Source: Ephydatia muelleri (taxonomy: Eukaryota; Porifera; Demospongiae; Spongillida; Spongillidae). Taken from it: DNA of 64,000 nt. Location: contig JABACO010000007.1 of the NCBI GenBank assembly GCA_013339895.1, positions 643,738-707,737 on the forward strand, in the 5' to 3' direction. Shown piece after piece: positions 11,045 through 21,881 of the stretch (position 1 is the first letter of the stretch; the number at the start of each line of letters is the position of its first letter). The position numbers and the translations under genes are program-made. A model generated the notes under the pieces. It was not told where the DNA came from and ran no database searches. It saw only the letters and a list, made by a program, of their open reading frames with translations.

Positions 11045-13020
11045 AGTATAGTTCGTTTTACCAGCACTATACTATAGGTTCATCTTATGGATACCAAGTT
11101 TTGGCCTCATAATCCGAACATAACATGCATAAGTTCTTTCTGCTATTTATACTGGATTAGATGCCGCGGCCAACCTTGACTGTCCATTTGTCAGGCATTT
11201 GTTGTCAAACGGCTACATGTGCTTAGCCGTCCCGTAACCTTGATTATAACTGACTGGCAAATCAGTTATGACGTTTAGGGGGCGTGACCGTCAGGATTTG
11301 ACAGACGACCCGAAAGAAAATAAAACCACGTGGAAGCTGTTCAATAAACTTACGCACCTGCTGTCAGAAGTTCATGTAGTGATGAATATCGGAATCCACC
11401 ACATTGAGTGGCAATTTACACCGTCATACGAGCTGTATACAGCCTTGTAACACGGCTGACGTCGAGAGGTGCCCACTCCAGATATAGCTTGACCAACATG
11501 TATATGCATAATGCAGTACAATGCGTCCAAGTGGACCAAGGTTCATTAACACTCGACTTCAACTGTCAAATTGTGATTGGCGCAAATGACGCACATAATC
11601 GAGCGGACTGAGTTAGGAATTTGGGCGAAGTAACCTGAAATATGATTGAGTTACATGTCGTGGAAGATGTAATGACATTCCCATCAGCTGAGGCAACCGT
11701 TTGCAATGGTCCTGTGATAACATCTGCAAGGGTCAGACAACGATGGTGTGCAGCTAAAAACCATTTGTGGCTATACTGAAAACCATGGAGACCACACTTT
11801 ATTCAAAGCAGAGTGAGGGCTGATGCATGTGTTCCACGTGATCAAGGGCAGCTGGTCTGCTCATCAAACACTCCATAGTCTGGCAAACAATAGGTGGTTT
11901 TCATCTCGGAGACATTGGGTGCATAGCAAGTTACCCTTGGCTTTAGTGTACCCTATGTCCAGAGGCGTATGATTAGTTTCACTGACGTATCCAGTAAGCT
12001 TGATAATGAATGCTCCCACAATTCTGGAACAGCTAGTCATTGCAAATGATCTCACCCCCACCCCCCACACACATATGCGGAATCTATGACATGTACCACT
12101 ATTTTAACAGGTACACAAAGAGCGTTCAATTCTTTCTGAATTGAAGGTTTTTATACAGCCCCTCCCCCACAATAGTAGCGTCCACTGAGGGAAAGCCCCT
12201 CGCCCACGATAATAGCGTCCACTGAGGGACAGCCTCTCTCCCACAATAGTAGCGTCCACTAAGGGAAAGCCCCTCCCCCCACAATAGTAGCGTCCACTAA
12301 GGGGAAGCCCCTCCCCCCACAATAGTAGCGTCCACTGAGGGACAGCCCTCTCTCCCACAATAGTAGCGTCCACTGAGGGAAAGCCCCTCCCCCCACAATA
12401 GTAGCGTCCACTAAGGGGAAGCCCCTCCCCCCACAATAGTAGCGTCCACTGAGGGACAGCCTCTCTCCCACAATAGTAGCGTCCACTGAGGGACAGCCCC
12501 TCCCCACAATAGTAGCGTCCACTGAGGGACAGCCCCTCCCCACAATAGTAGCGTCCACTGAGGGACAGCCCCTCCCCACAATAGTAGCGTCCACTGAGGG
12601 ACAGCCCCTCCCCACAATAGTAGCGTCCACTGAGGGAACAAGTAAATCGCAAAGTAATTTGGGGCGTAGGATTGGTTGGTGAAAATGGAAAGAAATAATT
12701 TAGGTATAGTTGTAATAGAGCAAATTCTACATAGAATCTACTACCATGGGTTCTAATTATACAATGGGCTTCCCTATACGGGTGATGCAGGGCCCCGGCG
12801 CGGGACAATATTAGAAGTGGGGGGCTGACATCTTTCGAGCAAACATGTATTTACATGCATACGTTAGACACCAAAATGTCGTTTTCGGCTATCGTTCTTT
12901 GACGAGAGTGTCGAAACTGATTATATTGACGGCAAAAAGGGGCGGGGAAGGGGACTCCCTCCTCCCCGACCAACCCCCCCCCCGCGGTCCCTGCTATGGG
13001 TGGACGTTGTGTTTGCTAGT
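11045..13020 (+). repeat. Dispersed repeat family, copy b (with minisatellite)
   Basis: Runs from TTTTACCAGCACTATACTAT to a GGTCCCTGCTATGGGTGGAC end block and is collinear with copy c at 18,068-19,720. The main difference is the internal minisatellite, with 13 units here against 4 there. Long minus-strand open frames across it are repeat translations, not genes. Confidence 0.8.
12165..12640. repeat. Minisatellite, 13 units of 36-38 bp
   Basis: Thirteen head-to-tail units built on TAGTAGCGTCCACTGAGGGA plus a C-rich linker that varies in length (CCCCTCCCC to CCCCTCCCCCC). The last six or so units are nearly identical, so homogenisation is recent. The array lies inside dispersed repeat copy b. 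Confidence 0.95.
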
Positions 13021-13561
13021 AGAGATGAAACTAACAAAAGACAAATGCAGCATTTATGATTTGACCGGCATTATTTTCGTCATGCAAACTAAAAATGCAA
13101 GACAGATTAATACATTTGGATGTAACACAACGTTTCTCGGGCATCTTCTATCTCCAATCAGTCCTGTCAGAGTCCTTTGCCTTTTCGTGGTCTCCCATTG
13201 CTTTGTTCCCCCTACTTTAGCCAATCCTCTGGCATCCTATATGGGTTTTGTTTGTTCTTAGTGTTCACGAGAAATGAGGGTCAATTTCGTGTTAAACATT
13301 TTCGGTATATCACACAAATGATAATCCACAGTTCTAGAGTTGTGCACACTTCATAATAACACAAACCGACATTGTCAAGCTAGAAAGGTTTAATTTAATA
13401 TAGACTCTATTTAGACTACTCATATTCCAGCGCCTGGATACAAGGTTTTCTCCAAAGGCAAACCTAAGTTGTTTACTCATTGCTACACCCAATCTCTTAC
13501 TCATCTCCCGTGATGAAAACCACCTCTTGTTAGTGAGAACCATTATCGCCGAAACACATCC
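13021..13561. other. Left flank of the Ginger element
   Basis: No recognisable gene. Short open frames on both strands lack domain features. The AACC target duplication begins at 13,562. Confidence 0.6.
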
Positions 13562-13565
13562 AACC

Positions 13566-14047
13566 TGTCACGCAAAAATTGATCCGGGTAAAAATTGATC
13601 CGGCCGGATCACTTTTAGTTGCAATAATTGATCCGGCCGGATCACTTTTGGCTGCAAAAAGTGATCCGCCTCTGCAAAAAGTGATCCGGGTACAAATTCT
13701 CGTCGATTCAAGTTTGTTTTGATAATTATATTATATATATACAAATCTTAGCAATATGCTGATCGACCGGGCTCCATTTCACCAGTTGTTGTTCACTTCT
13801 GTATAGGGACAAATCCATTGCGTATATCGATCCTGACGGATAACGGCACGCACGCATGCATGCATGCATGCATGAAAAAACATCCCTTTTCTGCCAATAC
13901 ATGAACACAAGACAGCTAGGGCCCTGTACATTTTGTGCATGCGTGGCCCGCTACTGCCAAAACTGATCCAGACCTGGTAATTTACGTATGAACATATAAG
14001 GTACGCCCGGATCACTTTTTGCAGCCACAGCGGATCCGCGGGTAATA
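13566..14047 (+). repeat. Left terminal inverted repeat of the Ginger element
   Basis: Matches 17,159-17,639 in inverse orientation almost base for base. It contains repeated (T)GATCCGG words, including the palindrome GATCCGGCCGGATC twice in the outer 100 bp, GCATGCATGCATGCATGCATG near 13,853, and another GATCC cluster at the inner end. These are likely transposase-binding sites. Confidence 0.95.
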
Positions 14048-14206
14048 TGCATGCATATGCAAAAGCTAAGCATAAAGTATGCCTGGATCAACAACATATT
14101 CAGGACAACTTCAGCAAAAACATACTTTTTAATCTGACTCGCAAATTATACAGAATTTTGCTTAATTAGGTTAGTTATCGCAACCACGTGGTTGTTTGAC
14201 GTGAGA

Positions 14207-16710
14207 ATGGATGAACTGAACAGCTCGGCAAGTGTGAATGAATCAAGTTTGATCGACGATACCTTTCTGTATCTAACTGAGCATAAGTATCCTAGTCAGT
14301 GTAGTGAAGTTCAAAAGCGAGTGATCAGAAATAAAGCTAGGAAGTTTTTTGTCCGTGATGGAGTGATGTATTTCAAGAAGATCGTGAAAGGAAAGGTCTG
14401 GTACATGTGCCTGCATGCGTATCCAATACATACTAGCAATCACATCGCTTGTGCGTTAACATATTGCATAGATTACTGAGGTGCGATGTGTCAGGACTCG
14501 CGCAGAACAACTACAAATTCTTGCAGCGTGCCATCTTGACCCTACTGCGGGACACATGGGGGAAAGGAGAACGATTAAACGAATCAGTGAACGTTACATG
14601 TGGCGTGGGATTGTTAAAGACGTCCAGGAAATGGTTATTACACGTACATGCATGGTAACTCATATCCAATTGCTATAATTCATTTTTATACTTTTAGATA
14701 CATTCATGTGATTCTTGTCAACGGGTCAACCGAACATTAATAAAGGAAACACCACAGCTTAATCCTATACCAGTGAAGGCTCCTTGGTTTCATGTTGGTG
14801 TTGATTTTATAGGACCATTATGCCCTATTTCTAAAGAGGGTAATCGGTACATTTTAACACTTAGTGACTATTTTTCAAAGTTTGTTGAAGCTGTACCACT
14901 TCCGGATAAGTGTGCCAAAAGTGTATCAAGGATTCTATTCAAGGTCATATAGTTATCCAAGTTTATAGGTAATGCTTGACCGTTTTTTTCTCAAATGTAT
15001 ACAGATATTTATGAGAATGGGAATTCCAAGAGTACTAACAACTGACAATGGGACAGAGTTCAAAAATCAGCTTGACACTCACTTGGCAGAAGCACTGGGA
15101 ATTAAACGGATATTTACTACACCATATCATCCTCAGGTTTGTTACAATATGATAAATTCATGTATACCCCATATTGAAATCAAGTATAATAACTTTTTAT
15201 CCTCTAGCTAAGCTTTAATTGCACAACAAGCATAAGGAATATCATGTTTTTTTCCCCTCAGTAATTTATTAATGTATTGATTGTGTTATATGATTTTACA
15301 GGCAAATGGTCTTGACGAACGATTTAACCAGACCCTACAGAACATGATAGTGAAGTTTGTACAAGACAAAAAGGAAATATGGGATGAGTACTTAGACACT
15401 TGTGTATACGCATACAATACTTCTGTTCATGAGTCGACAAACTTTTCTCCATTTGAAGTGATGTTTGGTCGAAAAGCAATTCTTCCTATTGATATCAACA
15501 TTGATGAAAAGGAACCAGATATGATGTTAATGAACCAAGAAGAGCCAGCAATTGCTGAAGTTGTTGATGTTATGAGTGAGCAGCGTCTAAAAATACTTGA
15601 GTCTGTGAAGCAAAGTATACAGCAAGCACAGATAAAGCAGAAGCACGCATATGATAAGAAGCATGCAAGTAAGCATTCATTTGAAGTTGGAGAAATGGTG
15701 ATAAAGAAAGACTTCAGAAGAGGAAAGCGAGCTGGAGGCAAGCTGGACACACCTTTTGTAGGCCCATACATTATTATCAAGTGTCATGGCAAGGGGATGT
15801 ATTGTCTTCAATTAGCCAGCAATGCTGCTGAAATTGTTGAAAGGGTTAGTGGAGCATATTTGAAACCATACCAGAAACCAAAAGAAGACGGTATGGAGAA
15901 AAATATGGAAGAAGAAGAAAAAGCAGATGAACATAATGAGCAACCATTAAATGATGATTATGAAAATGTAGATTTTGAAGTGCTTAGCAAACAAATCAAC
16001 TGCTCACACTTGCTTCGTTTGTGGCGCTCAGGAGCCCGTGCATTGCACTACAAGGGAGATGAAGATGGTGACGAATTTGATGTAAGTGACTATTTTACTT
16101 ATAAATCAATGCATATGTTAAGATTTTATTTTTCCATTCTGCAGGACATATCCTTACATTTAGAGCAAAGAGAATATGCTCTAAGCAAAGATATTGATGT
16201 TGCTCTGTGGATAGACTACCGTTTGTACTATGGAGAAGCACCACTAAGAGAGGTGTATGGAGGAGATTTTGTTATAGTAACTGAAGACCTAAATGATGAG
16301 TTTGACGTTTTCAAAAGAAAAGTCTTCTCTCACCTGGATGATGCATTGAGAATGGTGAGATCAATTGATCTACTCAACATTTGGATCAGGGAAAGCAATG
16401 TCTCAGTGAAGTCACTTCAGGTACTTGAGAACACTTACTACCTTATGTCACCATTAAAGTCACACAGTCAGTAGAGCAATACATGAAACGTACAAATATG
16501 CAATCACTCGGCACATGGGCCACAGAATTTGAAATAATTGCAGCAGCATCTTTGCTCAGAACAGCAATATATGTTTTTGCACTATCAGGAGCAACCTACA
16601 AATGGCTAAAGCATTCACCTATAGAGGTTACTACTAATGACAGACATCAGAACGAGTCCATTTATATTACCAATATCAGCAACCACTTTGAAACTGTTAA
16701 GAAGCTATGA
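14207..16710 (+). CDS. Ginger transposase: Gypsy-like integrase with C-terminal OTU-like segment
   Basis: Seven exons, all phase 0: 14207-14395, 14472-14633 (or to 14654), 14698-14943, 15005-15136, 15302-16081, 16145-16420 and 16468-16710, giving about 675 residues. Exon 1 is the integrase lead-in (KRVIRNKARKFFVRDG). Exons 2-3 carry the HHCC zinc module (HLDPTAGHMG, CDSCQ). The DDE core has Asp in FHVGVDFIGPL, Asp in TTDNGTEF and Glu in LDERFNQTL. A GPY/F-like module follows (FVGPYIIIK), then an acidic linker. The last exon resembles the second half of an OTU cysteine protease (GTWATEFEIIAAASLL, IYVF, NHF). No DGNC-type catalytic Cys motif is seen upstream. The family-length alignment favours the 14633 donor for intron 2. 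A polyadenylation signal AATAAA lies at 16737-16742. Confidence 0.88.
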
Positions 16711-17158
16711 TTTTCATGCATAATTGTTGCGGTTTCAATAAATGTATCACATGTAGGTCCATTATTGACTGAGATATTATTTGACAGCAAATTCTAAAAT
16801 AAGTATTTATGATTATATATGCACACACTTCTGAAGGGCATACATGCATAATTATAAGGTGTAATCAGTGCCTTTTGCGGTTATAATGATCAATAACCAC
16901 AAAAGATGTGTATAATAATTAAGGCTGGAGGAAATATAAAATATAATAATAAGTGTGTATATGAACCAAAATATTATGCTTTGGTAGCATTATTATAGTA
17001 TGCTTAAATTTAATTATCCACTATATATATATATATATGGGATGAGTAAAAAATGATCCGGGCATGTATAATACACACACTCATGGTATTTATTACCCGG
17101 ATCAGTTTTGGCTGCAAAAGGTGATCCGGGCGTACCTTATGCGTACATTCATACGTAT

Positions 17159-17639
17159 ATATTACCCGGATCCGCTTTGGCTGCAAAAAGTGATCCGGGC
17201 GTACCTTATATGTTCATACGTAAATTACCAGGTCTGGATCAGTTTTGGCAGTAGCGGGCCACGCATGCACAAAATGTACAGGGCCCTAGCTGTCTTGTGT
17301 TCATGTATTGGCAGAAAAGGGATGTTTTTTCATGCATGCATGCATGCATGCGTGCGTGCCGTTATCCGTCAGGATCGATATACGCAATGGATTTGTCCCT
17401 ATACAGAAGTGAACAACAACTGGTGAAATGGAGCCCGGTCGATCAGCATATTGCTAAGATTTGTATATATATAATATAATTATCAAAACAAACTTGAATC
17501 GACGAGAATTTGTACCCGGATCACTTTTTGCAGAGGCGGATCACTTTTTGCAGCCAAAAGTGATCCGGCCGGATCAATTATTGCAACTAAAAGTGATCCG
17601 GCCGGATCAATTTTTACCCGGATCAATTTTTGCGTGACA
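17159..17639 (-). repeat. Right terminal inverted repeat of the Ginger element
   Basis: Inverse copy of 13,566-14,047. Just inside it, 17,050-17,158 holds a further diverged copy of the GATCCGGGCGTACCTTAT block, so the right end has one more subterminal unit than the left. Confidence 0.95.
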
Positions 17640-17643
17640 AACC

Positions 17644-18067
17644 CCTGCATCTGTTTAGAACAAAAGGTGGTTTCCGTCGGTTTTGAGTACTCAGTCATGC
17701 GATGTGTCTAGAAATTGAGTTGCCTCCCCCTAGCATCTGCCTATCATCTGACCTATGAGGTAGATGTTCCAACCTGACCATTGTGAAGAGCATACCGCTA
17801 ATGTAAACGGTTAATGACCCAGCTGAATTGAATACGCTTGCAAAAGTGCTATTCCTAAACACAGGTATTATCATTCGTCTCCTCAAGTATCACCTTCCCT
17901 TCCTTCTCAAGATTTGTACTAATATGATTTGCAATTCTTGCATCAAAATGAGTAGTGCAAGATAATATTCTTAAACAGAGATTTGATTTACTTCATGAAG
18001 GTTATGATTTTCAGGCACATATATAACATGCACACTGATGTACATATGGACAGTTTCCAAAGTCATG
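17644..18067. other. Spacer between the Ginger element and dispersed repeat copy c
   Basis: No gene is seen. The last 45 bases (GCACACTGATGTACATAT, then GACAGTTTCCAAAGTC) recur in similar form just after copy c, at about 19,740-19,785. This may be a long flanking duplication around that copy. Confidence 0.5.
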
Positions 18068-19735
18068 ATTCAGCACTATACTATAGGTTCATCGTATGGA
18101 TGCCAAGTTTTGGCCTCATAATCCGAACGTAACATGCATAAGTTCTTTCTGCTATTTATACTGGATTGGATGCCGCGGCCAACCTTGACTGTCCGTTTGT
18201 CAGGCATTCGTTGTCAAACGGCTACATGTGCTTAGCAGTCCGTGACCTTGATAATAACTGACTGGCAAATCAGTTGTGACGTTTAGGGGGCGTGACCGTC
18301 AGGATTTGACAGACCGTATAGAAAGAAAATAAAACCAAGTGGAGCTGTTTCAATAAACTTATGCACCTGCTGTCAGAAGTTCATGTAGTGATGAATATCG
18401 GAATCCACCACATTGAGTGGCACCGCCATACGAGCTGTATACAGCCTTGTAACACGGCTGACGTCGAGAGGCGCCCACTTCAGGTATAGCTTGACCAACG
18501 TGTATATGCATAATGCAGTACAATGCGTCCAAGTGGACCAAAGTTCATTAACACTCGACTTCAAATGTCAAACTGTGATTGGTGCAAATGACGCACATAA
18601 TCGAGTGGACTGAGTTAGGATTTTGGGCGAAGTAACCTGCAATATGATTGAGTTACATGTCATGGAAGATGTGATGACATTCCCATCAGCTGAGACAAGT
18701 TAAACTTGGTTTGCAACGGTCTTGTGATAATATCTGCAAGGGGCAGACAACGATGGTGTGCAGCTAAAAACCATTTGTGGCCATACTGAAAACCATGAAG
18801 ACCACACTTTATTCAAAGCAGAGTGAGGGCTGATGCATGTGTTCCACGTGATCAAGGCAGCTGGTCTGCTCATCAAAACACTCCATAGTCTGGCAAACAA
18901 TAGGTGGTTTTCATCATGGAGAGATTGGGTGCATAGCAAGGAGTAAACAAGCTACCTTTGCCTTTAGTGGTACCCTAATGTCCAGAGGCGTATGAGTAGT
19001 TTCACTGGCGTATCTAGTAACACTTATTAAGCTTGATAATGAATGCTCCCACAATTCTGGAACAGCTAGTCATTGCAAATGATCTCACCCCCACCCCCAC
19101 ACACATATGCGGATTCTATGACATGTAGCACTATTTTAACAGGTACACAAAGAGCGTTCAATTCTTTCTGAATTGAAGGTTCTTATACAGCCCCTCCCCC
19201 ACAATAGTAGCGTCCACTGAGGGACAGCCCTTCCCCCAAAATAGTAGCGTCCGCTGAGGGACAGCCCCTCCCCCACAATAGTAGCGTCCACTGAGGGACA
19301 GCCCCTCCCCACAATAGTAGCGTCCACTGAGGGAACAAGTAAATCGAAAATTGACAAATTTGACGTAGGATTGGTTGGTGAAAATGGAAAGAAACAATTT
19401 AGGTACAGTTGTAACAGAACAAATCCCACATAGTCTAAGCTACTACCATGGGTTCTAATTACAATGGGATTCCCATATTAAGTCTATACGGGTGATGCAG
19501 GGCCCCGGCGTGGGACAATATTAGAAGTGGGGGGCTGACATTTTTCGAGCAAACATGTATTACACAACAAAATGTCGTTTTCGGCTATCGTTCTTTGATG
19601 AGAGTGTCGAAAGTGATTATATTGTCGGCCACGGGGTGAGCCCTCCTCCCCGACCTCCCCCCCCCCACCTCTTTTCGCGGTCCCTGTTATGGGTAGACGT
19701 TTTGTTTGTAGAATATCCTAGTAGAAAGTTGAAAC
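18068..19735 (+). repeat. Dispersed repeat family, copy c
   Basis: Collinear with copy b from CAGCACTATACTATAGGTTC to the TATGGGTAGACG end block. It carries only four minisatellite units, at 19,203-19,335. Flanking sequence contains a similar GCACACTGATGTACATAT block on both sides. No gene is present. Confidence 0.8.
19203..19335. repeat. Minisatellite, 4 units
   Basis: Same TAGTAGCGTCCACTGAGGGA unit as at 12,165-12,640, but with four copies. Length polymorphism between the two element copies indicates unit gain or loss after their divergence. Confidence 0.95.
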
Positions 19736-19789
19736 TAACATGCACACTGATGTACATATAACCACATATTGACAGTTCCAAAGTCGTGT

Positions 19790-21881
19790 TACTCCTTTGT
19801 ACTACTCATTCAGGCAAGCATTCTAATCACATCCCATAGCATCATGATAATTCACTTAGTCTCCCTTGCCTGTGCAAGTACATGTACATGTACATGGATT
19901 TAAACGTCTCATTTATTTGGAACAGTTCACAACAAATGTCGTGACCAATACATGTATATTGTTAGAGAAGTTTAGAAAGGTTATGCCAAATGGGAAAGGG
20001 TGATGTCATGTTGCATAGTGTTATTCTTTGCCACAGTGTGTGTGTGTGTGTGTGTGTGACGAATATGATGTACAGGCAATTTGCATAATAATGCTTGTGA
20101 GAGTGTGTGTGTGCGTGTGCATGTGTATGTGTATGTGTGTGTGGTGTGAGCGTATTTGTGTGTACAAATGTACAGTAGGTCGGTGGTGTCGCAGGTAAAA
20201 ATGTAAGTTTGAATGAACCTGTACTCTTATTCAAAGGAGGACGGGGCAGGAAAACAAATGGAGTAGACACCCTCTCTAAGATTATGGCTGAATATCTCAT
20301 CCTGCCCCCCCCCCCCCCCAAGTCCCCATGCCTGATCCAATGAATACTATTTGTTGATGGACACTAGATGCAACCACTCATTTACAGCATCAGCAACTAT
20401 CATAAGGATCATAGACACAGGTTGTATTTATGGCACTGCATGTGGTATGCCACTAAATTGATCATGTGAACCACAGGAGTGCACTGGAATAAAAACCTTG
20501 TGAAGTGTCTACTAATTGCTGTTATGCACACTTGTACTTAAACAATAAATCTTCCACTCATCCACCCACATTTACCAACAAGTGTGCAATAAATGGGTAA
20601 CGTTGCAACAATTATATTCCAAACAATGTGCAAAATTCATGTTAGACGATGATCCTGCCATCATGCATGTAGTAGAGTTCCTTAGGTTAGCCACATGGAG
20701 GGAGGGTTGTTTGCAAGCTCCTTGACCCATGTATGGCTAAGACTTGCTCCAATCTGAATTAAGGAATAATATCCCATATGCATGGAGATCAGCAGAAGCT
20801 TCTAAATTTCGTAATTGTGAGATAAACTAATTCAAGACATCCCATATTGTTCTACTCAGAAACACGTACAGGTACAAAGGTTCACTTGGGGGAGTGCAAA
20901 ATAAACCATCCTACATATTCCTAAAATGTATCCCATAAATGTCATGTTGTCTTGTACATAACTATTCTTATTAAAAAGATATAAGGTCTCAACTGTGTCT
21001 GGGGGGAGTGAGGGGGGGAGGAGGAAGGGGAAAGGGGTCCTAATAAAACACTGTTTTGTTGTTTTGTGGATTATTTTTTTTTTTTGCACTGCTCCAGTTA
21101 CACTATTGTGTAGTGTAAACGATAACCAATAAGTTATGCAAAAATACTATCCTTACCACTCCCACCTTGCAAACTCTTGATGAACTTCACAAAGTTGGAG
21201 GATGGTGTATTTTATTATGTTTTCCAACCTCCCTCCCCTTCCCCTTCCTCTTCCCCTCCTCTCCCCCTTCCCCCTCTCCCTCTCCCCCTCTTTTGCTGGA
21301 AGTATGACTTATTCATAGCTCCACCCACATGTGTTTGTGTTTTAGGATACACACCTACACAAATTTAGCAACGTTAAAATGATTTGAGGTACAGTAACCC
21401 CACTGGCATATCCTCTCCCCCTTCCCCCTCTCCCTCTCCCCCTCTTTTGTTGGAAGAAAGACTTATTCATAGCTCCACCCACATGTGTTTGTGTTTTAAG
21501 ACAGTAGGATACACACTTACACAAATTCAGCAATGTTAAAATGATTTGAGGTACAGTAACCCCACTGGCATATCAGGTATTTGGGTAGGGTCGCACATTT
21601 TCTTCAATTTATAGGAAGCGTCTTTGACGAAGCTTCAGTGTGCATCCCTGTGTATGCGTACTAATTCCTTGGTTTAATCATAATTACATAGTTCCAGCTC
21701 AAAAGCAGTATGGTATGAGTACACACACCATGTACTATGTATGATCAGCACCTGGCTTTAAACATAAACAGCACTTTTAAATTTACTTCTTTTAAACAAA
21801 TGCTAACAAGTATGCAAATAAGAACACTCCTAGATTACTAGTATGCAAATAAGAACTCTCCTAGATTACTAGTGCAATTAT
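19790..21881. other. Repeat-bearing spacer downstream of gene A
   Basis: Contains GT microsatellites (20,036-20,155), a fragment at about 20,320-20,575 shared with the inverted arms (GGAGTGCACTGGAATAAAAA block), and CT-rich tracts. About 155 bp is tandemly duplicated at 21,260-21,415 and 21,415-21,575, sharing CTTATTCATAGCTCCACCCA. A 33 bp direct duplication lies at 21,812-21,875 (TAGTATGCAAATAAGAAC). No exon is recognised. Confidence 0.7.

Larger units (their letters stand above)
13566..17639 (+). mobile_element. Ginger1-type DNA transposon, apparently complete
   Basis: The 4074 bp element starts with TGTCACGCAAAAATTGATCC and ends with its reverse complement. It is flanked by a perfect 4 bp duplication, AACC at 13,562-13,565 and at 17,640-17,643. 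From knowledge of the group, Ginger1 elements have TGTNR ends, 4 bp target duplications and a Gypsy-like integrase as transposase. All three are seen here. The terminal inverted repeats are about 480 bp and nearly identical, so the insertion is recent. The single internal gene is spliced and open throughout, so the copy may be autonomous. It is distinguished from an LTR retrotransposon by inverted rather than direct ends and by the lack of gag, protease and reverse transcriptase. Confidence 0.9.

Noticed and set aside
12165..12640. Regular repeat array resembling CRISPR spacing
   Set aside because: Units are contiguous, with no unique spacers, inside a eukaryotic interspersed repeat.
12104..12808. 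Long minus-strand open frames with repeating (S)VDATIVG-like peptide
   Set aside because: They are translations of the 36-38 bp minisatellite. The frame drifts with unit length and the other element copy has only four units, so no protein-coding selection is supported.
13726..17479. Identical 60-residue frames at 13,726 and 17,297
   Set aside because: They lie wholly inside the two inverted repeats of the Ginger element and have no start context or domain.
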